Under the pieces are notes generated by a model. It searched no databases and was not told the origin of the DNA. It saw only the letters and a program-made list of their open reading frames with translations. A program made the translations under genes and the position numbers. Of a stretch of 64,000 nt of DNA, positions 42,485 through 52,659 are shown piece by piece (position 1 is the first letter of the stretch; the number at the start of each line of letters is the position of its first letter). Origin of the DNA: Phocoena phocoena (taxonomy: Eukaryota > Chordata > Mammalia > Artiodactyla > Phocoenidae); contig NC_089226.1 in assembly GCF_963924675.1 (NCBI RefSeq), positions 51,539,124 through 51,603,123 of the forward strand, read 5' to 3'.

Positions 42485-42890
42485 GTGGCTATTGTTAGAA
42501 GTCAGACGTCTTCTATGCTTCATGGGCTCATATTGTAGTAGGAAAAATACATAAACAAAACTAACTCTAATGCTATAAAATATGATACATTTCAGAAACT
42601 TGAAATGGAAAGAATACGTAATGAGTGAGAATTTGGAATTGTTTCATGCCTGGCCCTGAATGATGTCACATTATTGTGAAATTTCTTATGCATATGTCAG
42701 CATCAGAAGATACCAAGGGCAGCATTCTGGGGAAGATGAACAGTGGAGAGTAGTTAAACTAAAGAGGCTTGGACAATAAACAAAATGGCTGTAACCCTAA
42801 ATGGCTTTTAAATATTAATTAATTTACTAACTAAATATCCTGTTGTCAAAAAATAATCATTTTATGTCATTTCTTACTATCATTTACTCT
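42485..42890. other. unique or decayed repeat DNA
   Basis: Parts (cttcatgggctcatattgtagtagg) resemble the L2/L3-type old repeat seen elsewhere; no gene. Confidence 0.35.
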
Positions 42891-42891
42891 T

Positions 42892-43170
42892 TAACTTGGC
42901 TTTCAAGGGCATTCAATGTCAAGGCCCAACACACCTCTCCAACCTTATCTTCCAGCATTCTTTACCTACCAGTCCAGTTTTATGTCCCAGCCATCGTTTT
43001 TTCTCTTTTTTCCTGAACACCACTGTATTTTTGTATATTTTACCTCTACCTCAAAGGCTCTTATAACTGCTCCTGCACAGGACAAAATTCTAGCCTTCTA
43101 TAAAATTCCTTTTTCCAAATGTTGTTTCCTTTATAAAGCTTTTCCTGACTTTCTGTGTAATTTCAAGTTT
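42892..43170 (+). repeat. L2 LINE fragment
   Basis: ggctttcaagggcattcaatgtcaaggcccaacacacctctccaaccttatcttcc, then ctcctgcacaggacaaaattc and ataaagcttttcctgactttc follow L2. The 103-codon frame 42916-43227 lies in it and is not a gene. Confidence 0.75.
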
Positions 43171-43174
43171 AGCA

Positions 43175-43680
43175 GACAGACCAAATACACACACATACAC
43201 ACCCCACAATGCAGAGTGGTGGATTAAATTCTCAATTTATTTAATCAAGGATAGAGAATCTTATGAGAAATGAGTTTGGCCACCCAGAACTGGAACAGAT
43301 GCAGTCTATTTCAGTAGTATTCCCTTGGCTCCCAAATCCCTAAGGAGTAGGGGCTGGCATGCCTCTGCCAGTGATACTGTCCACGTACAGTAGAGTCTTG
43401 TCTTGCTGATTGGAGAGGCTTAATTTCTTACTGGGCTATGGTCCTTACTTAATTGATGTTTTCATTACAATCCATGAAGAATTATACATACAATCTATAT
43501 GCTTCCATTTAAGGGAAAAATTGATTCCTGCCTTTTGAACTAATCTCAGTGACAGTGAAGGGGTTTCATCAACTAGGGAAAGTGGGAATACGGTTCTGAG
43601 TAGCTGCATTGAGGGTGCCAACACTGCAGAAAACTTTTTAAAAATGTCTCTACACAATATTAGATTTTTCATCTTCTAGC
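43175..43680. other. unique DNA, no gene seen
   Basis: Short CA-rich run near 43187-43203; nothing else recognised. Confidence 0.4.
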
Positions 43681-43799
43681 TCCCATAACATTTTCTTTCT
43701 ACTATGAGCCAGGCTGTAGGCTGGGGATGCAAACCAGTAGATGAGATACAGTCTGGTCTTCATGGAGTCGTGGTACAGTAGACAACACAGAGCAATAGT

Positions 43800-43811
43800 C
43801 AGCTAATTTGA
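43800..43811 (+). repeat. left target-site duplication of ancient L1
   Basis: cagctaatttga, identical to 44447-44458. Confidence 0.85.
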
Positions 43812-44446
43812 TAAACTTGGCAGTAACTGAGGTGTCCTTTGTTAGGTGGAAGAATAACAAAACTGTGGTGTACCTGGGCAATAGAGTATTATTTAGTGCT
43901 AAGATGAAATGAGCTATCAAGCCACAAAAAGACATGGAGAGACCTTAAATGCACATTACTAAGTGAAAAAAGTCAATGTTGAAAGAATACATACTATATG
44001 ATTTCAATATATAACGTTGTGGAAAAGGCAAAACTATGGAGACAGTAAAAAGATCAGTGGTTGCCAGGGGTGGGGCAGGGGCAGGGTGCATAGGAAGAGC
44101 ACAGAGGATTTTTAGGGGAATGAAAATACTCTGTCTGATACCATATGATGAATACATTTTTCCAAACCATAGAATGTTCAAGCAAGAGTGAACCCTAATG
44201 TAAACTGTGGACTTTGAGTGATGATGATGTGTCAGTGTAGGTTCATCAGTGGTAAAGTAAATATTCCACCCTGGTGGGGGATGTAGATAATGTGAGAGTC
44301 TGTGCAGTGTGTGGGTAGAGGGTATAACGGCTTTCTTTGCATTTTCTCAATTTTGCTGTGAACCTAAAACTGCTCTAAAAAAAACCTAAGTCTTAAATAA
44401 AATAAAAAATAAAGAAAAGTATTTTTAAAAACAAAAACAAAGAAAC
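43812..44446 (+). mobile_element. ancient L1M 3' end, complete insertion
   Basis: Starts in the end of ORF2 (ttggcagtaactgaggtgtcctttgttaggtgg, then gagctatcaagccacaaaaagacatgg), continues through the 3' UTR (ggcaaaactatggagacag, agatcagtggttgccagggg, ctaatgtaaactgtggactttg, cctggtgggggatgtag) and ends in caattttgctgtgaacctaaaactgctctaaaaaa with an A-rich tail. Perfect 12-bp duplications bracket it exactly. ORF2 is not translatable. Confidence 0.92.
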
Positions 44447-44458
44447 CAGCTAATTTGA
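44447..44458 (+). repeat. right target-site duplication of ancient L1
   Basis: cagctaatttga, a perfect copy of 43800-43811, immediately after the A-rich tail. Confidence 0.85.
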
Positions 44459-44654
44459 ATGATAATCTGTGTCACCACAGCGGCAAGTACTGAGTACTAT
44501 GAGAGTATGTAAATAGGACATCTAATTCATTGTAGAGAAATGAGAGGTACCTTGGAGAAGGTGACACTTGAGATGTTGGTATGAGTTAACTAGGTAAAGA
44601 GGTTGGAAAGAACATTCCAATCAGATAGAATACCATTTTAAAGGGCCCTTAAAT

Positions 44655-44920
44655 ATGAGTACTATATATCCAGGGAGCGGCATATAATTCAGCATTCTGG
44701 TCTCTGTCTAACTAAGAGCACGTCAATGGTACAGGGCATTTTTGTGCTTTAGGGTCCAACTCATAGTATCTCCTAGTTCTGCAATTTTTTTTTGATGAAT
44801 TACTTATTGTGGTCATATCACTGCATTGGGTGTTACATCTAAAAAATGAACGTCTTGATTCACTTACAATATTTTACTTAGACACATATGTGCCCTGAGT
44901 GTGTGTGTATGTGTGTATTA
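44655..44920. other. unique DNA
   Basis: No recognised feature. Confidence 0.35.
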
Positions 44921-44939
44921 GAGGGATAGGTAGGTAGCT

Positions 44940-44999
44940 AAGGGGAGGGGGGGGGAGTGAGAGAGAGAGAGAGAGAGAGAAAGAGAGACAGAGACAAAG
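44940..44999. repeat. GA microsatellite with adjoining G run
   Basis: ggggagggggggggagtgagagagagagagag, then decayed GAAA/GACA units. A purine-only strand of this length may form triplex (H-DNA) structures. Confidence 0.9.
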
Positions 45000-45129
45000 A
45001 TGTGGAGGCATTTAGGCATCTTCTAAGGCTTCAGATCACTAAAAATAATTTGGCCACGTGGTCACGTTGTTTTGTGTGTGTTTTCACAATCTGCACATGT
45101 TTCTGGAAAACTTTCCTTTGAGGAATGCC

Positions 45130-45245
45130 ACTTTTATCAGTGACGTTTGAGTGATTATCTTAATTGACTTATAGCACGTTGATTTATGTGAAACGCTTTT
45201 TTAGGCACTCAATAAATGCTTGTTGACTGACTGACTTTCACAAAC
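45130..45245 (+). repeat. L2/MIR-type 3' tail
   Basis: cgcttttttaggcactcaataaatgcttgttgactgactgac is the shared 3' terminus of L2/MIR repeats. Confidence 0.55.
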
Positions 45246-45249
45246 ATTT

Positions 45250-45545
45250 AAGATAAGAATGATGTATGTAGTGAAGTCATTTTGCCAACAGAAAACGAAC
45301 TGGGTGCCAGGATTTGTATGCATTGTAAATCATAAGGACATGAAGGTCTAGCAGCTGACCGGAAGAAGCACACAGATGCACTTTTCCAAGCAACAGATTC
45401 ACTTTTCTATAGCGTATGGCTGAGAAAAAGGCTTCAGGCAGGACCAAACAGTTCTTGAGACTGACAATAGTGTAAATCCACACTATTTGATACATTTTTG
45501 TAGCATCATAAAGGGTGCCATGAAATGGTATCTCCATATCATAGA
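45250..45545. other. unique DNA
   Basis: The 120-codon minus frame at 45277-45639 runs through unique DNA into a MIR; no domain is seen and it is not called a gene. Confidence 0.4.
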
Positions 45546-45547
45546 CA

Positions 45548-46070
45548 TAATAGATGAGAGCACACACTTTGGAATTAGACAGTCCTGGCTGGAGTTGACA
45601 TTCACCTTCATAGTAACCATCTGTGTAACTTTTGAGCATGTCTTTTAATTTTTATAAGAATTGGTTTGTATAGTATGTTGAATAATGCCCAACCCTCCCT
45701 GACAAGATGTCCATATACTAATCCCTGAAACCTGTAAATACATTGCCTGAGATGCTAAAATGGACTTTATAGTTGTGATTATGTTAAGGGTCTTGGGGAG
45801 GTTATTCTGCATTATCTGGATGGGCCCAATGTAATTACAAGAGTCCTTAGAAGAGGTCCAAGTCAGATATGGAGATGACATTACAGAAGCAGAGGTAGGA
45901 GTGATGCAGGACTGGGAGCCCAAGGGATGCAGGCAACCTCTAGAAGATGGAAAATGCAAGGCAACTCCTGTAGTTTAGTCATCTAAAAATAGGCATAATA
46001 GAGACCTCCCTAATAGGGTTATACTGTGATAGTTAACATAAAAGAGCATTAAGCAATATAGACTATAGGA
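45548..46070 (+). repeat. MIR SINE split in two by an MLT1 LTR fragment
   Basis: Left half (45548-45652): gagcacacactttggaattagacagtcctgg ... ccatctgtgtaacttttgagcatgtcttttaat. Right half (about 45965-46070): gtttagtcatctaaaaataggcataatagagacctccctaatagggttatactgtgatagttaacataaaagagc. The halves are consecutive in MIR. Confidence 0.8.
45655..45962 (+). mobile_element. MLT1-type LTR fragment nested in a MIR
   Basis: gtatgttgaataatgcccaaccctccctgacaagatgtccatatactaatccctgaaacctgtaaatac, tggatgggcccaatgtaattacaagagtccttag, aagggatgcaggcaacctctagaagatgg. The 3' part of the LTR is missing. The antisense 104-codon frame (45645-45959) is a shadow of this LTR. Confidence 0.85.
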
Positions 46071-46254
46071 TTCAAAGAATGTAGAGACCAAGCATGCCTC
46101 CAGTGCTTGAGATTTTTCCTTTTTCACATAATTAAGCTTTTCAGTCTACACTTTAGCTAAGCATTTTGCCTTGTAAATTGAACTTACTTATTTCATAATG
46201 TAAAGAGTAATTTTACTTACCATGGGAAGAATAGTAGAACAACCAGGAATGAGG

Positions 46255-46318
46255 GGGAGAGGGGTGAGGGGGGAGAGAGAGAGAGAGAGAGAAGAGAGAA
46301 GGGAAGAGAGGAAAGAAG
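46255..46318. repeat. GA-rich purine tract
   Basis: gggggagagaggggtgagggggg followed by gagagagagagagagagaagag. The 67-codon frame through it (R/E repeats) is low-complexity. Confidence 0.9.
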
Positions 46319-46319
46319 G

Positions 46320-46660
46320 TGGCATTTATCTGTCTCCCATCATACCCTGTTCTTGCCCCTATCATAGCATTTACCAGGGTTTAATTTTACTTCCTGTTTA
46401 CTTGTCTGTATACCTCTTTAACTAGACTTTCAAGGGCCTTTAATGTCAAAGTCCAACCCACCTCTCCAATTTTATCTTCCAACATTCTCCATCTACCAGT
46501 ACAATTTTATTTTATGTTCTAGCAAGTCAACATATTATGCTATTAAATTTCTCATACATTATTTTAAAAACAACCTTAAAAGAGGTGCCATTTTCCCCAT
46601 TGTTAAACACAGATGTTGTAATTTACCTGAAAACCTAAATTTAATATGACTGTTGAAATG
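46320..46660 (+). repeat. two juxtaposed L2 fragments
   Basis: 46320-46424 is an L2 3'-side part (tatcatagcatttaccagggtttaattttacttcctgtttacttgtctgtatacctc). 46425-46520 is an L2 part that lies further upstream in the element (ctttcaagggcctttaatgtcaaagtccaacccacctctccaattttatcttcc). The second closely resembles 42894-42990, as two copies of the same L2 segment would. Confidence 0.65.
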
Positions 46661-46664
46661 ATAG

Positions 46665-47205
46665 TAAACTGACTCACAACAACCGAAAACCACAAGGCAG
46701 CACTAGCGCTTGGCTGGACTCAAGGACTCAAACTGGGCATCAGGAACAGGTCTTACCCTCATCCCACCTCTGCCTTGCTCTCCTTTATATAATCTTTCTT
46801 TACAGGTTGGCTCTAACCACATGTTCACAGCTGCACTTTGAGGCTGATATCCTACCAGCCTGGCAACACCCATGGCAAGAAAACCACTCTTTTAATTGTT
46901 CTGGCCCAAGCCTTAAGCTGATGGGTCCATCATGCACAAATCTGAGGAGGAGGTGAATTACTTGATTGATTTGGACAATGGGTCCATGCTCGAGCTGGAA
47001 CATCAAGGAATGGTTGAAATGTATAAACCATTGATGATATGATTTTTCTTCATTTCAGAAATAAAATTTTTTGGTTGTGTAGAGGATGTATCAAGAGAGA
47101 ATATGGCACACCAATAAGGAGGTTTTGCAATAGTAGGTAACAGAGGACAAGGGCTGTCTTCTAGACTCATTAAACAGAAATCAGTCATCAGGGATCCTGG
47201 AGAAA
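46665..47205. other. unique DNA, no gene seen
   Basis: Adjacent minus frames 46800-47006 and 47003-47188 are in unique DNA without domains or splice context. Confidence 0.4.
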
Positions 47206-47209
47206 AATC

Positions 47210-47310
47210 CAGAATTTATTTCCTTACTTTATGGTTGAAACAGGACAGAAGAGGAGAAATGAATTGTTCAAGGTCACATACCCAATTCAGACATATAATC
47301 TTTGTTTCTT
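47210..47310 (-). repeat. MIR fragment
   Basis: ctttatggttgaaacaggacagaagaggagaaatgaattgttcaaggtcacatacccaattcag fits reverse-complement MIR. Confidence 0.6.
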
Positions 47311-47587
47311 GCCTTGCAAATATGTCTTCTCTCCTTTATATATTATTAAGGAAACCAACACGTACCTGCTCAGTTTTTCTGGGGGGAAGCAGGTTTTCAG
47401 TTTTAAATGATTAGGACTTATCAAACCAGATTGGTTCCTCAAGGTCTAAGTCACCATGGGTATCCATTTTTCTATGGGTAAAACCCCTTTCTCCCAGCCA
47501 AAAGCTCAGAATCACCTTTGGCTTGAGAGTGTTACTCACTTAGAAACTTTGAAACCAGCTTGAGATGATTTTATTTTTGTCTAAGAT

Positions 47588-47601
47588 CCCACATTGCTTT
47601 T
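47588..47601 (+). repeat. left target-site duplication of young L1
   Basis: cccacattgctttt, identical to 48262-48275. Confidence 0.95.
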
Positions 47602-48261
47602 TTTTTTTCTTTTTTTAACATTTTTATTAGAGTATAATTGCTTTACAATGGTGTGTTAGTTTCTGCTTTATAACAAAGTGAATCAGTTATACATGTACGT
47701 ATGTTCCCATATCTCTTCCCTCTTGCGTCTCCCTCCCTCCCACCCTCCCTATCCCACCCCTCTAGGTGGTCACCAAGCACCGAGCTGATCTCCCTGTGCT
47801 ATGCGGCTGCTTCCCACTAGCTATCTATTTTACATTTGGTAGTGTATATATGACCATGCCTCTCTCTCGCTTTGTCACAGCTTACCCTTCCCCCTCTCCA
47901 TATCCTCAAGTCCATTCTCTGGTAGGTCTGTGTCTTTATTCCCATCTTACCCCTAGGTTCTTCATGACCTTTTTCTCCCCTTAGATTCCATATATATATG
48001 TTAGCATACGGTATTTGTTTTTCTCTTTCTGACTTACTTCACTCTGTATGACAGACTCTACGTCCATCCACCTCACTACAAATATCACAATTTCGTTTCT
48101 TTTTATGGCTGAGTAATATTCCATTTTATATATGTGCCACATCTTCTTTATCCATTCATCCGATGATGGACACTTAGGTTGCTTCCATGTCCTGGCTATA
48201 GTAAATAGAGCTGCAGTAAACATTTTGGTACATGACTCTTTTTGAATTATGGTTTTCTCAG
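47602..48261 (-). mobile_element. relatively young 5'-truncated LINE-1
   Basis: T-tail at the left, then acatttttattagagtataattgctttacaatggtgtgttag, gtgatctccctgtgctatgcgg-like 3' UTR, and the end of ORF2 (tttttatggctgagtaatattcc, ttgaattatggttttctcag). The minus frame 47981-48295 includes the ORF2p tail with SSDEWIKKMWHIY and EYYSAIKRNE motifs. Perfect 14-bp duplications, a tail still T-rich and good preservation suggest this is younger than the L1 copies at 6290 and 11312. Confidence 0.95.
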
Positions 48262-48275
48262 CCCACATTGCTTTT
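48262..48275 (+). repeat. right target-site duplication of young L1
   Basis: cccacattgctttt, a perfect copy of 47588-47601. Confidence 0.95.
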
Positions 48276-48309
48276 GAAATTTTGGCTGAGTCCAAAGTCT
48301 AAACAATAA

Positions 48310-48960
48310 TTCAAATTCATCCATGCAACAAATATTTCCTTAATATCTACTATGGCCGGAGACTGGGCAAGGTTAGGGAGACACTGTGATGGATAAGCTA
48401 GTTCAAGGACTCAAAGATTCTGAAGAGCTATACAGACAAGTAAACGGGAAGTAAAATTGAACCCTGGTAAATGCTATGATAGAGGCAAGAGCAGGGTACG
48501 ATGGGAGACAGAGCAAGGACCGCTACTGGGTGTTGCTGGAAGGGAAGGTATAGAGTTGGTCAGCAAAGACAATGGGATAGTTTTTTGGTTATTTTTTTAA
48601 GTCAGTAAATAGGCCTAAAAGACATCAAGGAATTGGAGAGATGATAGGAGGAGGAGCCATAAACAGGACCTAGAATAGCAATATTCACAAAGGCATGTGA
48701 TAAAAGGGAAGCTAAAACAAGTTTGACATGTCTGAAGCATAAAGTGGCATTTGAAGGGTTTAGGGTAGATATAGTGGAGAGTGGAAAGACTGAAGAGATA
48801 AATAGGGACCAGGAAGAAAGGATCTGGAAAAGCGTGGAAAGGAGTTTGTACTTTATTTGGGACATGCAAGGATTTGCACTGCAAAGGGGAACACAATCAA
48901 ACTTCTGATTTTGAAAATAGGTCTCTGTCAATAAAGTAGTCACTGAATTTGGAGAAAGGT
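48310..48960 (-). repeat. ancient L2/L3-type repeat
   Basis: tctactatggccggagactgggcaagg, aatgctatgatagaggcaagagc, aaagcgtggaaaggagtttgtactttatttggga and caaggatttgcactgcaaag follow the same order as other copies in the window. Both-strand frames here are shadows. Confidence 0.5.
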
Positions 48961-49199
48961 GAGACTAAGAAAGGGAGTTCAAATAGTAGGCTGTCCAACC
49001 TAATTAAGTATGGTTATGAATCAAGACTAATAAATACAGGTATATTTGCTTTCAAAATTTGTAAGCAAGAATTAAAAATAAGATGATACGTTAAGGCACC
49101 CAGTTTGCATATTTTGTCAGTTTGAAATTAAGTAATGGATAAAGATATTACTTAAATACCAAATATAGACATGCATGCCATGAACCAGAATACATGCTA

Positions 49200-50230
49200 G
49201 GGTCTGGTGATACTTAAAGATGTTTAAAGTTCCTGCTCTTATGTCATCCTAACAAGGGAATAAAATTGTGATAAAATTACTACTTCATAAGACTATAGAA
49301 GCATTTCTGATAGAATAATTAACTTATCCTGCATAGAAGGAATGGGAAAACTCCACAGAAAAGGCAATTGAGCTTCATCTTGAAATATTTTGTCTAGAAG
49401 ATAAAGAATACAAAAAGATATTAGAACCAAAACATGAATAAGACATGAACTAAAACATGAAGTCATGAATAGTTTTTAATATCTAATGAACAGCAAATAA
49501 ACAGGTATAGTAGTGAAGGTGCAAGGGTGCAAGAATGAGAGAGTGGTGCAGAAGAGATCCCAAACCACAGCCTAAGGAGTTAAGATATTTTCTCTTAGAC
49601 AATAGGAAGTTATCTATGTTTTATCATGATAGTGACATGCTCAGATCTATATACTTGAGAGAAACAGTGCCAGGAATGAAGAAAGTGTATAATATATAAA
49701 AGCGTAGCCAAAACAAGAGCCAAAGGCCATTGGTCAAGAGGTCTAAGTCAGTGGTTCCTAACTCTTCAAGATGGAAGTCCATTCTAAATGTATTTCCCCC
49801 CCCATATTCCCACTTGGTGGCAGCTGTACTTGCCCTTATGGAAACTACATTAAGTTTCATGTGCACATATGCCTCCAGAGACCTCTTACAATAACTCTGG
49901 GGCTCCTCAGTGATTTGAAGAGTGATGACTTAGCACTGATAGAGTTTGATAGGTTTGCAACTGAATCAGGACAATGATAATGAAGATGCAGATTGAGAAT
50001 TATTCCAAGGGAAGAATTAGAGGACGTTGGAGCAGTAGCCTGGGTAAGAGATGGTATGGCTTGGCTTAGGATGGTATTAGAGATGCACAGATAGAAGTCA
50101 AACTGGAAGTATATTTTGAAGGGAAAGCTGACAGAATGTTGATTGGAGTTGAGTCATAAACTTGAGAAATGAACAACTTGGTGAGTCATGGGGTCTTATG
50201 TTATGTTAGGGATCACTGGGGTGTAGAATA
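49200..50230 (-). repeat. ancient L2/L3-type repeat with a nested hAT-like segment
   Basis: Left: gttcctgctcttatgtcatc ... gaatgggaaaactccacagaaaaggcaattgagcttcatcttgaaa ... acaggtatagtagtgaaggtgcaag ... atgatagtgacatgctcag. Right: agcagtagcctgggtaagagatggtatggc ... tattttgaagggaaagctgacagaatgttg. A segment starting with cagtggttcctaactcttc at 49749 interrupts it. Confidence 0.55.
49749..49975 (+). mobile_element. possible hAT-type transposon nested in the older repeat
   Basis: The left end cagtggttcctaactctt is the typical hAT-Charlie terminus. The right inverted terminus is not recognisable, so the right border is a guess. Confidence 0.4.
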
Positions 50231-50249
50231 GGAATCCAGAGTTGAGTAT

Positions 50250-50440
50250 CACCATTACTCTCTATTTGCTTTCTCCTGTGTATGGTTAGTTTTATTGTCT
50301 GTCTTCCCACTATAAAACGAGTTTAATACAAACAAGGACATTGCCCTACTTCATACAAACAAGGACATCGCCCTACTTCTAACGATTACCATACAGCGAG
50401 GCTCACAGTAGGTACTAAATATTTGTTGAATAAGTGGATT
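50250..50440 (+). repeat. L2 LINE 3' end with an internal 27-bp duplication
   Basis: ttgtctgtcttcccactataaaacgag ... gaggctcacagtaggtactaaatatttgttgaataag is the L2 terminus. In its middle, atacaaacaaggacattgcc... is at 50326-50352 and again at 50353-50379 with one mismatch. Confidence 0.8.
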
Positions 50441-50489
50441 TACCAGAGCCTCTCTGCTTTTATGTTTTGTTATATGTTGGGTAATGTTA

Positions 50490-50740
50490 GGAGTGAAGTT
50501 TCTAGAAACAGACTGGGTTCAAAACTTAGTTTCTCACTAAATAGCTACTCACTAGCTATTTAACTCTGGGCTACTTCATCTTAGCCTCAGTTTCTTCATC
50601 AATAACAGCAGCAACAATGATAACAATAGACTAATAATAGTCCAGCCTCATAAAATTCTGGTGGTTAAATAAATTAGTAAATAGAAAGCAATTAGAATAG
50701 TGTCTGGTAAGTGGTTAAGTGTTCAGGGAATGCTACCTAT
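50490..50740 (+). repeat. MIR SINE
   Basis: ctgggttcaaaacttagtttctcactaaatagctactcactagctatttaactctgggctacttcatcttagcctcagtttcttcatc, then a degenerate 3' part. Confidence 0.85.
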
Positions 50741-50744
50741 TAAA

Positions 50745-51405
50745 AATCATTATTTGAAGAAAACCTCCAGGTAAAAATATGTTTGAAAGATTTTATCTCT
50801 GTGAAAGGATATTTTCTTGGTTAAATAATAATTACAAAGCACGCTGCACTTGAGACACTTTTATATACACTAATTATCCTTTTTAGATATTTGGGTACTG
50901 GCCTGGTTTAATAGCAAAAAAAAAATAAACTGTAGCGGCAGTGGCAGGGTGCTAAATCTGGCTTCTGGGTTTTACGAGTGTGTAGAAGTGCAGGTACCAG
51001 TGGTGGGTTGGAGGCATAGAGGACAGATAGAGAAGTATGACTCAGAGGCCATCATTGGTGAGTTTTTAACTGTGATTTAAAGGTAGTCCAAATTGAGTTT
51101 ATGTCCATTTTTAATACCATCTCCTATAGGAGTTTTCTATTTTGTTTTGTTCACAGCAATTTAATTGTTTCTGAGACTTTGAGTCTTGTGAGAAGACTTG
51201 TGAGTCTCGTAGTGCTTGGACCCAGTGTCTCCAAGTGGAGAGTTTATCCCTAGCTATCCATCCCACGCTGCATACGCTATGCCATCCATCTCCATGAATA
51301 CCAGGAGAGGCTTCGGGGTCTTTGCCCCTCTGAGAAATTGTGTGACACACCTGCTATTCCTTAGAAAATGAAACTCTTGAGATAAATGTTTGATGTGCTC
51401 TCATC
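50745..51405. other. unique DNA, no gene seen
   Basis: The 79-codon minus frame 51111-51350 has no domain. gactttgagtcttgtgagaagacttgtgagtctcg (about 51175-51209) is an internal near-repeat. Confidence 0.4.
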
Positions 51406-51409
51406 TTCT

Positions 51410-51720
51410 TTATAGTTCTCATTTCTCTAAATATGCATTGGTAGAGAAATCTCTGAAGCAGAAAGGTGAGTCACCTTACAAAGCCAGTGACTGCAAGGAC
51501 GATTACTCTTCTTTGCCCTGCAGGTCATTTATTATGGGTGAGAGAAACCTCACCCCATAACCAGACTATGTGCTATTAATTCAAAGGGCTTTGAAGTTGG
51601 TTTTTGTGCAGATGCTGACAATTCTTATGACCAATATGAAATTTTGTGACTCTGAGCAACTGAAATTCTCCATGCAAATATTTAAGTAAGTCTGATGACC
51701 TAGGATGAGTTCCTAGAACA
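51410..51720. promoter_or_regulatory. repeat-free block with a bulged hairpin
   Basis: ttatgggtgag / agaaac / ctcaccccataa at 51533-51560 forms an 11-pair stem with a single-base bulge. atgcaaatatttaag (about 51674-51688) contains an octamer-like ATGCAAAT. The sequence is not in a recognised transposon. A regulatory role is inferred only. Confidence 0.25.
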
Positions 51721-51769
51721 TTGGATCTTAGAAACATGACATTTCAGACAAATCATTTTTAACTGACTG

Positions 51770-51950
51770 AAAAAAATAATAACCATGACATTTAATGCCT
51801 GCTGTGTGCCAATTCTACCATGTAATTTTTATAATTCTAGTTTTAAAGGTAAAAATAGCTGGAGCCTAGAGTGGTGAAATATCTTGCTCAAAACCATAAA
51901 GCTAAATTTAGATCTTGATCTCAAACCCAGGAACATCTTCGTGCAACTCA
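51770..51950 (-). repeat. MIR SINE
   Basis: Reverse-complement MIR: acatttaatgcctgctgtgtgccaattctacc, ggtgaaatatcttgctcaaaaccataaagct, gatctcaaacccaggaaca. Confidence 0.75.
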
Positions 51951-51954
51951 GGCT

Positions 51955-52390
51955 TTTTCTGTTGTATCTAGTCTCCTCTCAAATTATTTTAGATGGGGCA
52001 CATGAGGGACTTTTGTCAGTCACAGAAGCTGTGTGGATTCTGCAAAGGATCTCTGGGCTGTCTACTGGAATCCTTGATTAAAACGCCGTTGCAGAGGTAG
52101 AAAAATATTAGACTTGTATCCTACAAATTCAAGTTATCTGTCTTCTGTATGCTGTACATTCCTCACTGGGTGCTTGATAAATATTAATTATGATAATGCT
52201 TCACAGAATTTATTAAGATTAATGTATCTCCAGCAACTGGTTGGACTCCTTGAGAAGAAGCTGTATCAATTCAGTATGAGATTTCACTTTATTATAACGT
52301 AATTTAAACTGAGATAAAAAGAAGAGATACAGCAAACACTCTCCAACTGTTCTGATTATGACTGAGAGCAATGTCTTTGTATACTGGCGG
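51955..52390. other. unique DNA, no gene seen
   Basis: Two short plus-strand frames (51884-52081, 52114-52302) have no domain. Confidence 0.4.
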
Positions 52391-52391
52391 T

Positions 52392-52625
52392 ACCATCAAG
52401 GCAGCCAACATCTACCGAACACTTTCTACATGCCAGATGCTCAGCATTTAACATATGCTAATGTTTAATATTTCTAACAGCCCTTTAGGTAGACATTATT
52501 ACAATATTTGTTTACCAGATATGAAAGCTGAAGTACTAAGTTATTAAATAAATGGCCAAACTGGCATAAGCCCCCAGACACTTGGACTCTGGAGTCTAAC
52601 ATCTAAACCACTATGGTATACTTTC
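52392..52625 (-). repeat. MIR SINE
   Basis: catctaccgaacactttctacatgccagatgctcagcatttaacatatgctaatg, gatatgaaagctgaag, ttggactctggagtctaacatctaaaccactatgg. Confidence 0.8.
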
Positions 52626-52659
52626 TTGAATATGAATTTAAAATTGAAAGCAAAAATCA

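Larger units (their letters stand above)
43685..44650 (-). repeat. ancient L2/L3-type repeat, split by an L1
   Basis: Left part (43685-43811): ctatgagccaggctgtaggctggggatgcaaaccag ... gtctggtcttcatggagtcgtgg. Right part (44459-44650): ggcaagtactgagtactatgagag ... accttggagaaggtgacacttgagatg ... gaacattccaatcag. The two parts follow the order seen in uninterrupted copies elsewhere, with the L1 (43812-44446) between. Confidence 0.6.

Noticed and set aside
45277..45639. 120-codon minus-strand frame as a gene
   Set aside because: Its N-terminal part overlaps a MIR, and nothing in it resembles a known domain.
42892..46520. Segmental duplication between 42892-42990 and 46425-46520
   Set aside because: Both are the same part of L2; the similarity ends at L2 borders, so two independent L2 copies explain it.
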